Below are positions 43,139 through 54,616 of a DNA stretch of 64,000 nt, piece after piece. Source of the DNA: Geotrypetes seraphini (Eukaryota; Chordata; Amphibia; Gymnophiona; Dermophiidae); NCBI RefSeq assembly GCF_902459505.1, contig NC_047088.1:11110556-11174555 (forward strand), written 5' to 3'. A program made the translations under genes and the position numbers. The notes under the pieces are model-generated. The model saw only the letters and a list, made by a program, of their open reading frames with translations. It was not told the DNA's origin and searched no databases. Position 1 is the first letter of the stretch, and the number at the start of each line of letters is the position of its first letter.

Positions 43139-43440
43139 TGATAATAATTGATCAGGTGACCTAATGCGCCTGTGTGTGAGACCATTCCTCTGGCTGATAC
43201 TAAGAGAGTTCGAAGGTCACTGTGTAGGGGGTGGGAGACCCGCAGAGCACCCCAGGTGCTGCCATATTGTTCCAATGGTCAGTCTGCCCCTGAAATATAT
43301 GCATAACAGATACACACATAAGCCTGTCCACCATACCACTTGTGAAAGAGAAAGAACTACGGCCCACTGCTGGGCTATATAATTCCGCCCACCCCCAAAA
43401 CAGAGACATGGCTCAAAGAAAAAGACCATTAAAAAGCTAA

Positions 43441-43852
43441 CTTTTTTTTTTTTTTTTTTTTAATAAAACCCATTATGAGGGCTAACACCAGCCTCGCAAG
43501 AGAAAAAAAAAAGGCGAAAACATCCATTCAAATGGAACAGCACATCAGTACCTATTTAAAATTATAATCCCATTGCCACAAAAAGCATCAAATAATGGAT
43601 GCCTTACGTATTACAGCCTCTCAGGAAAGGTAACAGTGGCTCACAGGCAGAAAATTCTAGAACTCAGCAGAACTGCTTCATCCGGGATCTTTCCGACCGG
43701 TATTCCTGCTTGGCAGTTCAACTCAATCAAGGCTGTACCCAGCTCAAGGAATCTCCAAAGCATTTAAAAAATATCCCTTTTTTTTTTTTTTTTTTAAAGG
43801 AGCTATTAAAAAAAAAAAAGTTACATTGTTTCCCTCAGTCTAAAGCAAAGGT
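43441..43852. other. Unassigned stretch with T-runs
   Basis: T-runs at 43441-43462 and 43778-43796 and an A-run at 43808-43819 are the only simple features. Confidence 0.4.
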
Positions 43853-44680
43853 TATTGTACATTACATTACATTACATTACATTAGTGATTTCTATTCCGC
43901 TTGTGCCTTGCGGTTCTAAGCGGATTACAAGTTAGAGGACTGGACATTTCCAGTAGCATTGCAGTACATGTAATCAAGAGTGTGTCCAGTTACAATTGTT
44001 AGTCTGGACTTTTCCAGGAGAAATTGATAGCAGGAGGGATAGTGATAGGTTGTTTAGACGAATAGAGATAATACTGTTCGGATTCAGGGTATTGCTGGTG
44101 GTGGTGATGGAGGTGGTCGTGAGAACATTTTCTAATACTTTTGTGAGGTTATGATGATGGGAAGTGTTTTTTGAAGAGATGAGTTTTGATTTCTTTTCGG
44201 AATACTTTAATGTCTGTAGATTTGGTCAGTAGATTGGTGATGGTAGTATCGATCTTTGCTGCCTGTGTCGCTAAAAGGCTGTCGTATAGTTTCTTTCGTC
44301 GTGTTCCTTTGAGAGGGGGGTGAGTGAATAGGCTCTGAGTTCTCCTTAGTCTGTGTGAGAGGTTACGGTGTAGTCTGTTATTTAGGTAGCTGGGGGCTGT
44401 TCCATGTATTACTTTGTATAGTAGACAATAGAATTTGAACTGGGATCTTGCTTTTATTGGTAGCCAGTGTGAGTCTAGGTATGCTTTGGTGATGTGGTCA
44501 TATTTGCCGAGTGAGTAGATGATTCTGAGGGCTGTGTTCTGAACTGTCTGTAATTGTTTTATCATGTAGTTTGGGCATGATAGGTATAGGCTGTTACAGT
44601 AATCTACAATACTTAGTACTAGGGATTGTACTACTATCTTGTATTGATCTTTGTTGAAGAATTTACCTGTGAAAATACCC
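43853..44680 (-). mobile_element. L2-like LINE with (CATTA)n tail
   Basis: The 3' end is at the left: a cattacattacattac microsatellite (43859-43882) and a ttctattccgcttgtgcctt tail. The minus-strand frame 44149-44565 encodes KQLQTVQNTALRIIYSLGKY, DHITKAYLDSHWLPIKARSQF and YKVIHGTAPSYLN, the conserved ORF2 end, then a charged C-terminus. It is 5' truncated. A relative lies at 61175. Confidence 0.85.
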
Positions 44681-44687
44681 GTATTTA

Positions 44688-45135
44688 TTTATTTTTCTTT
44701 ACTGTTCTCCCAGGAGAGCTCAGAATGGTTTACCTAAGCATTTTCCCTGTCCCAGTGGCTGCAGCCTCTAAAAATCAAGATATAGTAAAAATGAGCCAAG
44801 TCTAGGACAATCCAGCCATTGTGACATCACTGATGAGGTTGGCTCTTAGGCATTGGTGGAATGAGGCATTATGACATCACAATACCAGCTCCAGTCACCA
44901 GAGCCAGAAACTTTTCACACTATTAGTTATTCAATTTTTTATACTGTTCTCCCAGAGGCACTGAGAACAGTTTACATGAATTTTTCCCTGTCTATCCTGG
45001 TGGGCTCACAATCTATCTAATGTACCTGGGGCAATGGGGGGTTTGAGTGACTTTCCTAGGGTCACAAGGAGCAGCGTGGGTTTGAACCCCCAACCCTAGT
45101 GTGCTGAGGCTGTAGCCTTAACCACTCTCCACCTC
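44688..45135 (-). repeat. SINE-module-SINE cluster (minus)
   Basis: A SINE tail (44695-44785) is followed by the gaggttggctcttagg module (44790-44890) and a complete minus-strand tRNA-derived SINE (44925-45135, B-box inverse gggtttgaacccc at about 45077). It mirrors the composite at 21500-22612. Confidence 0.75.
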
Positions 45136-45606
45136 ATATTCACACCCACATGCATGAGGGGTGGAAAGTATAGGGTCCCTGGTATAGAATGGCTCTTTCA
45201 GTGTTTAGCATATGCTATGATGTCCCAGTTCACCTCTAGTGAAGTTGGGGTTTTTTGTTCATTTTCTCTTCTTTGAACCTCTGGGTCTTGGATTGCATTT
45301 CTAAAAGCTTCATGTAAGTTGAGTTTCATGGTTCAAAGGACATCCACGAAAACAGGTCTTGTTCTGAGTAATGGCATTAAAATTGCCAAGTATAATTTAT
45401 CAAGAACAGTTAGCAATAAATGATATCAAAGGCTGGTAGAGCTAATGCATCCTTCCCGCAATTAGGGTCAGAAGGAGCATGGTCGTTTTCAGCAGGGAAA
45501 GTAACAAACGGTGCTTTCCTTCCGTTGGAGCTTTATTTCAAAAAGCGAGAACCCCAGCAAGAAAAGAAGCCCCGTTTCTGGTTTTAAAGAACTTTTTTGC
45601 CATGAG

Positions 45607-46255
45607 GTGAGACATGGGGTGGCCTAGTGGTAGATCTGCTGCCTCAGTGCCCTGAAGTTGTGGGATTGAATCGCAATGCTCTCCTGGGCAAGCCACTTAA
45701 TCCTCCATTAACCTGGGAACACACTTGGGACTTGTATACTGCATTTTTGTAGTTATACAATCACACTCAAAGTGGTTTACATACAGGTACTTGAAGCATT
45801 TTCCCTCTCTGTACCTGGGGCAGTGGAAAATTAAGTGACTTGCCCAGGCTCAGCATGGGGTTGGAACCCACAACCTCAGGAGGGGTGAGGCTATAGCCAG
45901 ACTCTCCTCCAATACAATGTCAGAAGTGAGCCAAGTATAGAACAATGAAGCCATTGTGACATCACTGATGAGTTTGGCTCTTAGGCATTGGTGGAATGAG
46001 GCATTATGACATCACAATCTCAGCTCTGGAATGTTGCTACTCTTTGGGTTTCTGCCAGGCATTATGACATCAGGGAAAGGGATTGGGACTCGTATACCGC
46101 CTTTTTATAACAACACTCAAAGTGGTTTACAAGCATTTTCCCTGTCTGTCCCAGTGGCCTCACAGTATATCTAATGTGGAGGATTAAGTGACTTGCTCAG
46201 GGTCGCAAGGAGCTGTGCAGGGTTTGAACCCACAACCTCAGGGTGCCCTGATAAC
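45607..46255. repeat. Cluster of SINEs and module copies
   Basis: A plus-strand SINE head (45614-45710, A-box-like tggcctagtggtagatctgc) abuts a minus-strand SINE (45715-45910). A module copy (45917-46025, ending in gaatgttgctactctttggg) and another minus-strand SINE (46080-46255) follow. Confidence 0.7.
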
Positions 46256-47015
46256 ATGGGGTTGGGGGGACCCCTGGTGGGGTAGGAATTCCTTTGCATA
46301 AGGGAATGGGATTTGTTGACCAGCTAAATCCAAAGCCCATTATGGAAATGCCCCCTTCTCTGGCCAGGAAAACGTATGCACCCCAAGAATTTGGGAGGAC
46401 AAATTTAACATGGGAAGGATTTTTTTTTTTTTTGAAAGTCATAGGTTTTCCTGGCTAACCTCTAAAGTAAGCAGGATAATTCTTTGTCACATTTATTTTT
46501 ACATCGGTCTGCTCCTGCCTCTGCCTTTGTCTCCAGTGTATACGGCACGGATGGGGCTCAGCTCTCACTGATGGATGACCCTAACTATCATAGACTTCAA
46601 CAAATCTCTCACCTACTCCGTTTACTGATTTAGTTCCCATAATTCCTTTGCTCGCTTTACAGCTGATTGTGCAAAGTGATGACATACATAAATTTATTCT
46701 CTCTTTAACCTGCTTCTGTGAACTTCCAGCTCAATTCAAGTGTCCTCTTTTAGGATTCAATGCCTTGATTTACAACTACCTGGAGATTTTTACCAACTTT
46801 ATTTCCAATCCTCTTTAGCCCTTCAGACGAACAACAGGGATCACAGTCCCCTTTGCAAATATACACTGTGTAGGTTACATGCTTAGGCAGAATACTGACA
46901 TTTGGGTGTATATGTATATCATTATTCTAAATCATTCAACAGTGGATAGTAGGAAAAAAAAAATCGCTCTGTGTACCAACTCCAAAATAGGAGAAATCAC
47001 CTACCAAAGTCTTCA
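46256..47015. other. Unassigned stretch
   Basis: No gene or family recognised. Confidence 0.4.
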
Positions 47016-47019
47016 ATCA

Positions 47020-47935
47020 TAAGAATAGCCTCACTGGGTCAGACCAATGGTCCATCAAGCCCAGTAGCCCGTTCTCATAGTGGCTAATCCAGGTCCCTAG
47101 TACCTGGCTAAAACCCAAACAATATCAACATTCCATTCAGAGTCCTAAAGAATAGCAAGATTCCGGAATCCCAAAGAGTAACAAAAGATTCCGGAACCCC
47201 AAAGAGTAGCAACATTCCATTCAGAATCCTAAAGAATAGCAAGATTCCAGAATCCCAAAGAGTAACAAAAGATTCCGGAACCCCAAAGAGTATCAACATT
47301 CCATTCAGAATCCTAAAGAATAGCAAGATTCCAGAATCCCAAAGAGTAACAAAAGATTCCGGAACCCTAAAGAGTAGCAACATTCCATTCAGAATCATAA
47401 AGAACAGCAAGATTCTGAAATCCCAAAAAGTAACAAAAGATTCCGGAACCCCAATGAATAGCAACATTCCATGCTACCGATCCAGGGCAAGCAGAAGCTT
47501 CCCCCGTGTCTTTCTCAATAAAAGACCATGGACTTTTTCTCCAGGAACTTGTCCAAACCTTTCTTAAAACCAGCTACACTATCCGCTCTTACCACAACCT
47601 TTTGCCTTTTGTTCCTGTTTGTCTTGGTTTCTTGTCTTTTATACTAACTCCCCCTGTCATCACCTGTTGTTAAGTTTTTAACATTGATTTTTATGTATGA
47701 TGATAGATTTTATTATTGTACACTACTCAGAAGTCTGATGAGCGGTATAAGAAATTTTAAATAAACTTGGAAACTTGGAACGTGTTCCAGAGCTTAACTA
47801 GTCTCTAAGTGAAAAAAAAAATGCCCTCCTATTGGTTTTAAAAGTATTTCCCTGCAGTTTCACCAAGGGTCCCCTAGTCTTTGCCAATTTTGATGGCATG
47901 AAAAATCGATCCACTTGTAACCACACTTTTTTTTA
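47020..47935 (-). mobile_element. CR1-type 3' end with 84-bp minisatellite and nested tail
   Basis: After the inverted tail (ataagaatagcctcactggg) an 84-bp unit is repeated four times (attccattcag at 47130, 47214, 47298 and 47382). The consensus stops near 47597 and resumes at 47778 with cgtgttccagagcttaacta. The gap holds an unrelated LINE tail ending taaataaacttggaaac. A 119-codon minus frame is only the in-frame 84-bp repeat. Confidence 0.85.
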
Positions 47936-48477
47936 CATAGAATATTCGTGTTATTATGGCCATCAAAATCGACTCTATTTGTGAGGTTTCTTGGAAATTA
48001 AATGTGTGTATGATTGCTCTGTAGGTCACTGGGGGTTGTCCAGTCTCTTATTTCTTGTAAACCGCTTCGATCCGAGAGGTTTTGCGGTCTAGAAATGTGA
48101 TGTAATGTAATCAAATATAGATAGAGTCTGAGGGTAGGAAAAGCCTGAGTTCCACTGGGAGTCTCACAGAGAATTTCTCCAAGTTCCCTTTCTTTGTTTC
48201 ATCGGCATAAACACCCCCCCCCTCTGGTGCTCAACATTTCAAAAAATCTTTAGCTATCATCACCAAATTAGTTCATCTTATCATCCTTTTCATAGTTTAA
48301 ACATGTTTATTATTTAAGTCAAAATACTTGCTGTGATCCTTTTAGGGCTATGAAGCACCATTCCTGATCCCGGAACTTTTTTAACTGTTTTGAGAAATCC
48401 GATGCTGACAGCTTTCCACGGCTTGTAATGCCGCTGCGTCAGGGAATTCACTCAACTTCAAACAAGTCTCTCCGATA

Positions 48478-49614
48478 CAATAAAACTTTGATTTGCGAGC
48501 ATAATTCGTTCCAGAAGTATGCTTGTAATCAAAGCAAATTTCCCCATAGGAAATAATGGAAACTCAGACGATTCGTTCCACAACCCCAAAACTTTAATAC
48601 AAAATACTATACATACTTGTATTGCAAGACCTCGCTCGTTTAGAACAGTCACTACACTCTTGCAGTGTCAGAGAGAGAAGAACCATCGGCTCAGTTGTGA
48701 TGATGTGACACGTGTATACCATGTACTCGTATCGCAAGACCTCGCTCGTTTAGAACAGTCACGACACTCCCGCAGCGTCAGAGAGAGAAGAACCATCGGC
48801 TCAGTTATGTTGATGTGACGCATGTATACCATATGTACTCGTATCGCAAGACCTCGCTCATTTAGAGCAGTCACGACACTCCCACAGCGTCAGAGAGAGA
48901 AGAACCATCGGCTCAGTTGTGATGATGTGACACGTGTATACCATGTACTCATATCGCAAGACCTCGCTCGTTTAGAACAGTCACGACACTCCCGCAGCGT
49001 CAGAGAGAGAAGAACCATCGGCTCAGTTATGTTGATGTGACGCATGTATACCATATGTACTCGTATCGCAAGACCTCGCTCATTTAGAGCAGTCACGACA
49101 CTCCCACAGCGTCAGAGAGAGAAGAACCATCGGCTCAGTTGTGATGATGTGACGCGTGTATACTGTATGTACTCGTATCGCAAGACCTCGCTCATTTAGA
49201 GCAGTCACGACACTCCCACAGCGTCAGAGAGAGAAGAACCATCGGCTCAGTTGTGATGATGTGACACGTGTATACCATGTACTCGTATCGCAAGACCTCG
49301 CTCGTTTAGAACAGTCACGACACTCCCGCAGCGTCAGAGAGAGAAGAACCATCGGCTCAGTTATGTTGATGTGACGCATGTATACCATATGTACTCGTAT
49401 CGCAAGACCTCGCTCATTTAGAGCAGTCACGACACTCCCGCAGCGTCAGAGAGAGAAGAACCATCGGCTCAGTTGTGATGATGTGACGCGTGTATACTGT
49501 ATGTACTTATATTGCAAGACATTGCTTGCATATCAAGTTAAAATTTAATAAAATGTTTTGCTTGTCTTGCAAAACACTTGCAAACCAAGTTACTTGCAAT
49601 CCAAGGTTTTACTG
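48478..49614. mobile_element. Tigger-like element with internal satellite
   Basis: The right terminus, read inward, is CAGTAAAACCTTGGATTGCA. The left is a worn caataaaactttgatttgc. Both are flanked by TA (48476-48477, 49615-49616). The gcgagcataattcgttcc motif and tccccataggaaataatgg are typical of Tigger elements. About 900 bp of tandem repeat fill the centre. There is no transposase. Confidence 0.85.
48617..49520. repeat. 110/112-bp satellite, eight units
   Basis: The gagagagaagaaccatcggc anchor occurs at 48671, 48781, 48893, 49003, 49115, 49227, 49337 and 49449. Two unit types (110 and 112 bp, differing at tgatgatgtgacac versus tgttgatgtgacgc) alternate, giving a 222-bp higher-order repeat with one phase break near 49115-49227. 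Confidence 0.95.
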
Positions 49615-49676
49615 TATTTCAATCCATAGTTTTGTGAGCCACAGCAAATAACATGTGAAAGTAAAGTTTACAGATA

Positions 49677-49790
49677 CTGACAATGAATATGCATAAGTTA
49701 AATTTGCATATGCTACCTCCATTCTATTCATCATGGGTATCTTGAAAACCTGAGTGGATAAGAGTGTCGTGTCGGTTGGGTTGAGAATCC
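49677..49790. mobile_element. Decayed half of a hAT MITE (subfamily A)
   Basis: The tgacaatgaatatgcat core and tatcttgaaaacctgagtgg arm resemble the right half of the palindromic MITE. The ends are lost. Confidence 0.45.
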
Positions 49791-50069
49791 CTAACACATA
49801 TGTAGGTGGGAGCGTCTGATGTATAGAATTTGCCTTTACCTGATTTCATTTCTGGTCTCACATGGTCCCCAGAGCACAAGTGACTCTCCTGTGACACATT
49901 AACAGTCTTCATTCTGTTGCTGATGGGTTTTGCTGTCAATGCAGCCTTGAACACTATGGACAATTTTCCTCTGATTACAGAAATGGTGTGGAATTATCTT
50001 CCCTCTTCCTGAGCACTTCTTATTCACATTTGGTCACTTTAGTTCTCTTTTTAAATGGAATGCTTATCA

Positions 50070-50582
50070 TAGAAACCTGATAGCAGATAAAGGCCAAATG
50101 GCCCATCCACAGCAACCACTATCTCTTCCTCTCTCCAAGAGATCCCATGTGCCTATCCCAGGATTTCTTGAAATCAGACACAGTCTCTGTGTCCACCACC
50201 TCTTCCGGGAGACTGTTCTACACATCTACCACCCTTTCTGTAAAAAAGTATTTCCTGATTACTCCGGAGCTTATCACCTCTTAACTTCATCCTATGTCCT
50301 CTCATTGCAGAGTTTCCTTTCAAATGAAAAAGACTTGATTCATGTGCATTTACATTACGCAGGTATTTAAACGTCTCTATCATATTTCCCCTTTCCCGTC
50401 TTTCCTCCAAAGTAAACAGATTGCGATCTTTAAGTCTGTCCCCATACGCCTTATCACGAAGACCACCCTCCATTTTAGTAGCCTTCCTCTGGACCGACTC
50501 CATCCTTTTTATATCTTTTTGAAGGTGCGGCCTCCAGAATTGTCCACAATATTCTAAATGAGGTCTCACCAATTGGTGGGGG
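50070..50582 (-). mobile_element. CR1-type LINE fragment
   Basis: A minus-strand frame (50174-50620) encodes [59 protein letters not shown] and RGHRMKLRGDKLRSN. The 3' end at 50070 is worn and lacks the full tail. Confidence 0.9.
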
Positions 50583-51198
50583 AGGGGAACCAATGAAAAA
50601 GTTGATTCTGAGTGCCACATTCCCTTGAGCTGGTCCTGAATCTAGATGTAGAATGGGGAATTAATGGCTGAGATAAGAAGACTGGAAGACCAGAGTATCA
50701 AGTTTTGTGAACAAAGGTTAGGAGCTCTCTACTGCCCCCCCACCACCCCACCACCCCCCAACAACAAAAACTTTACTTCCCAGGTCTACAGCTGCAGCCA
50801 GTCTGAGCCTTCCCACTTGTTCAGTTGTAGCTGCAGTAAAATGTTTTCAACCCTCCATTTTTAATTATTTTATTCAGATTTATTTTCATTTTTATAGTCA
50901 TTCCTTATGAATTTATTGTATCTTTTCCCACATTTCTTCCTCCTCCCCGTCTGATTCTCTTCGGGGCAACACACGTCATTGACAATCAATAGTCTACTTG
51001 ACTGAGATTTCAATATCTCCAATGTATCATGTATCGCTAATTCTACTCTCCACTTCTCCCTGAAGACCTTCTACCCTCCCTGACTTTTCTCCTCTGCCCT
51101 CTCTACTTCTCTGCCTTTTATCAAATTGAACATCACCTTGAAACTATTTTGGCATAGAGCGGCTCACAAATTGTAGATTAGATTAGATTGATTTCTAA
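50583..51198. other. Unassigned stretch
   Basis: No gene is seen. A C- and A-rich run lies at 50735-50770, and a LINE-type tail phrase precedes 51190. Confidence 0.4.
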
Positions 51199-51357
51199 GG
51201 GCTCCTTTTACAAAGCCGCGCTAAGGCCTTAATGCACGCTAAATTTCCACGCACGCTAGCCGCTACCGCCTCATTTTGAGCAGGCGGTAGATTTTCAGCT
51301 AGCGCACACTATAGCACGTGCGTTAAAAACGCTAGTGCCCCTTTGTAAAAGGAGCCC
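51199..51357. mobile_element. Harbinger-like MITE, 159 bp
   Basis: The ends GGGCTCCTTTTACAAAG and ctttgtaaaaggagccc are flanked by an exact TAA on both sides (51196-51198, 51358-51360). It is the best-preserved of the three copies in the window. Confidence 0.88.
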
Positions 51358-51389
51358 TAAGTTTTTTCTATGACCTCTTTTATTCTCTA

Positions 51390-52174
51390 CTAGTTGTTTA
51401 GCCCGTTACATTAACGGGTGCTAGCAGCCCTTCTCCCTTACTTTTATCTCCTCCCTGTCCAGCAGCACCCCCCACCCATTCCCTGCTCCCTCTATATAGC
51501 AGTAGCCTTTCTCCTTTTATCTCCCCCTGTTCAGCATCACCCCATTCCCAGCTCCCCATATCCTTTGCAGGAGCCCTTCTCCCTTCCTTTTACCTCCTCC
51601 CCCCCCCCCCCCCCCGTCTAGCAGTACCTCTTCCCTGCTTCCCCTATCCAGCAGTAGGCCTCCCTTCCTGTTACCTCCCCCCGTCCAGAATCACCTCTTC
51701 CCTGCTCCTCCTGTACTGCAGCACCCCCTTACCTGCTCCCCCTGTCCAGTCCGGTGATCTCCAGCCATCAGGCTGGCTCCTGCAGGGAGTCTAGTTCCTG
51801 TCCGGTCCCCGCCAGGCTTGCGAGCCTGCTCCGCCCCCTCCCGACCTGCCGGGAGTATTTGAATTAGACCCGATGGTTCCTGTTGAGGGAAGCACTCCTC
51901 ACCGGACTCAGCGGTGAACTCCAGCCATCGGGCCGACATCCGCCTTGTTTTTTTTTTTTTTTTTTAGTTGAAAGACGCGGCGGTGGCTCCTCTCATGATC
52001 CCCGCCTGCGTCGGAAGTCCGACGCAGGCGGGGATCATGAGAGCAGCCACCGCCGCGTCTTTCAAAGAATCGTAAGCCGCGCAGGCGCACTTCCTATGTG
52101 TCGCTACAGCTCACGGAAAACCGGCACACACTTAGGAAGTGCGCATGCGCGGCTTACCATTTTATTATATTAGA
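51390..52174 (-). mobile_element. Non-autonomous Helitron, 785 bp
   Basis: On the minus strand it begins TCTAATATAATAAAA, preceded by A. It ends with a hairpin cccgttaatgtaacggg, then ctaaacaa and CTAG, followed by T. A 5' TC, a short 3' hairpin close to a terminal CTAG and insertion between A and T are diagnostic for Helitrons. There is no Rep/helicase frame. The interior has a pyrimidine-rich repeat and a palindrome. Confidence 0.85.
51963..52068. repeat. Helitron inner palindrome
   Basis: The left arm ttgaaagacgcggcggtggc pairs with the inverse gccaccgccgcgtctttcaa, centred on the gacttccgac-type turn near 52016. Arms are about 50 bp. A comparable palindrome occupies the same relative place in the Helitron end at 42720-43138. 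Confidence 0.8.
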
Positions 52175-52499
52175 TTCTGTTTCATCTCTCTTTTGCTTAG
52201 GTTCCAGGTTCCCTTTTATTTTGTTTCCACTGTGTGTGCTCCTCCCTTCTCTCTGTCTCTAGACTTGATCGTCTGAATTCCTTTTCCTCTGAAACCTCCG
52301 CTTTTCTGCACCTGCATAGGAACGGTGTTGGTTTCAGATTCAGAATGACCATATCAGCCATGGAATTTGGAAGTAAGGCCAGGACAGTCTTGTTTCGCTG
52401 CTTGTCAAAAAGTTCCAACATGATAAATCCATATCTTATTATGTTTAAATGGATGTAATATGTTGAAAATACTTGGTCCAACTTGGGGCTGGTGTCTGA

Positions 52500-53150
52500 A
52501 TTTGAAATCTGGAGACCTCTTTGAGAGTGCTTTCGACTCTTAACTCCTCTCACCTTGGGTTCTGCATCCCCAACCTTCTATAACAAAATAGATAGAGGGA
52601 AGACAATTTAATAAAGTATGAGATAATCAAATCATCAATTTTAGCACCATTTGAAACTCAAAGGCCATAATAGCACCTTTATTTGAGTTTCAAATGGTGC
52701 TAGAATTGATGATTTATCTCATACTTTATTAAATTGTCTTCCCTCTATCTATTTTGTTTACATCTACAGGGTTGATATACCGTTAAGGCCTTTCTATATA
52801 ATATCCCCAACCCTCTATGGCATGTCTGCCTGTCCAAGTTAGACTGTAAGCTCTTCAGAGAAGGGACTGTCTATAAATGTCAGCCCACCTCTTTGAGAGT
52901 GCTTTTGACTCCTAACTCCTCTCACCTTGGGTCCTGCATCCTCAACCCTATATGTCATGTCTGTCTGTCCAAGTTAGATTGTAAGCTCTTCAGAGCAGGG
53001 ACTGCCTATAAATGTCAGCCCAGCTCTCTGAGAGTGCTTTCAACTCCTAAGTCCTCTCACCTTGGGTTCTGCATCCCAAACCTTATATGTCATGTCTGTC
53101 TGTCCAAGTTAGATTGTAAGCTCTTCCAAGCAGGGACTGGCTATTAAATG
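52500..53150. repeat. About 136-bp tandem repeat with a foldback insertion
   Basis: Units with the tgtctgtctgtccaagttag core (52826, 52960 and 53094) and the gagagtgcttt.gactcctaa core repeat three to four times. The first unit is split at 52581 by the foldback element. Confidence 0.85.
52582..52803. mobile_element. Foldback insertion, 222 bp, with 15-bp flanking repeat
   Basis: The arms acaaaatagatagagggaag (from about 52583) and the inverse cttccctctatctattttgt (to about 52758) pair over about 85 bp. The flanks tccccaaccttctat (52567-52581) and tccccaaccctctat (52804-52818) match at 14 of 15 bases. A right-hand extension (cagggttgatataccgtta) resembles a LINE tail, so twin-primed LINE integration is one explanation. 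Confidence 0.65.
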
Positions 53151-53277
53151 TCAAAATGGACAGCGCTTTTAAACGCCTTTCAGAGCTATAGATGTGATAA
53201 GTAGTAGTATCAGTAGTACTAGAATATTTTACTTACATTTGTCGGCCTCTACAACTGTCTTCGTCTCCCTCCATCTT

Positions 53278-53492
53278 CAAGTTTCAAGTTTATTAGGATT
53301 TGATATACCGCTTATCAAGGTTATCTAAGTGGTTTTTACAATCAGGTACTCAATCTATCTAACGTACCTGGGGCTATAGAGGACTGAGTGACTTGCCCAG
53401 GGTCACAAGGAGCAGCGCGGGGTTTGAACCCACAACCCCAGGGTGCTGAGGCTGTAGATCCAACCACTGCGCCACACACTCCTCCATCTTCT
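53278..53492 (-). mobile_element. tRNA-derived SINE
   Basis: In minus orientation: the tail caagtttcaagtttattagg, the gacttgcccagggtcacaag body, the inverse B-box gggtttgaaccc (about 53419) and the A-box region ccaaccactgcg. It is the same family as at 21650. Confidence 0.85.
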
Positions 53493-54018
53493 GCTGTGCA
53501 TGGTGCATGTGCATCTCTCAGCTGCCTCAGCCTGATCCAGAATGGATTCCAAGTCCAATGAAGCAAAGCGGAAGGGAGAGCAGCAAGCAAGCAAGAGTTT
53601 ATGATGAGGTACTGCAAGCCTGCATCAGGGGGAGGGGCTAGAGGTCATGCTCACCAGTCGCCAGTCACCGCACACACACACACGGGCCTGGCAATTGGTG
53701 AGTGCAACCTCCCAGTCCTGCCTTCTGATCAGCAAGGGCACAAGGAAGAAGCTATCAGCCAGGACTCTGGTGCATTGAGAATAATAATAATAATAACAGT
53801 TTATATACCACAGTACCGTGAAGTTCTATGCGGTTTACAATGATTAGAAAGATGCTAAAAATTGAGTGGAACTTACATAGTTGGAGATTAGTGGCTGACA
53901 GTTTAAGAAATCAGTTGTTATGGGAGAGATTGAGATGGGAGGGATTGTGCAGATCAGCTACCTAGGTCTTCAAGAACAGTTATGTTTTTAGGTGTTTCCT
54001 AAATTCACCATAGTTATT

Positions 54019-54268
54019 TAAGAACATAAGAAGTTGCCTCCATTGGGTCAGACCAGAGGTCCATCGCTCCCGTGGCGGCCCATCAGGTCCATGACCTGTG
54101 AAGTGGTTTCTGACTAATCCTATAACCTACCTCTGCTTCTATCTGTACCCCTCAATCCCCTTTTCTTTTAGGAACCTATCTAGACCCTCCTTGAACCCCT
54201 GTAGCGTGCTCTGGCCTATCACAGCCTCCGGGAGCGCGTTCCATGTGTCCACCACCCTCTGAGTGAAA
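54019..54268 (-). mobile_element. CR1-type LINE 3' fragment
   Basis: The inverted tail taagaacataagaagttgcc and gggtcagaccagaggtccat block mark it. It is inserted in the L2-like LINE. Confidence 0.9.
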
Positions 54269-54616
54269 AAGTGCGTAGTTAGTTTTTCCAGGTCTTTGCC
54301 CATAAGGCTGCTTGATACAATAGAAGATGTTGATGGTGTCTTTTAAATTTATATCCTCTAACCAGTAGGGAGACGAACTTCAGGTGTGTGCTTCTCTTAT
54401 GTCTATTGGTTGAGAAGGAGAAGAGGTCAGTTATATATTTAGGGCTAGATCGGATAGTACCTTAAAGCAGAAACATCCCAACTTGAACTTCGCACGTGCC
54501 TCCATTGGCAACCAGTGTAGGAGTTGGTAGGAAGGGTTATGTGATGGGACTTCTTCAACCCAAAGATCAACCTGACTGCCACATTTTGTACCAGTTGCAG
54601 TCTCCGCATGGTCTTT

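Noticed and set aside
43859-43882. (CATTA)n as an independent microsatellite
   Set aside because: It is the 3' tail of an L2-like LINE copy, not a separate locus.
47108-47467. 119-codon minus frame with internal repeats
   Set aside because: It is the 84-bp minisatellite read in frame (84 is divisible by three).
48519-49430. Repeated 68-72-codon frames on both strands
   Set aside because: They are echoes of the 110/112-bp satellite unit, each stopping at the same place in the unit.
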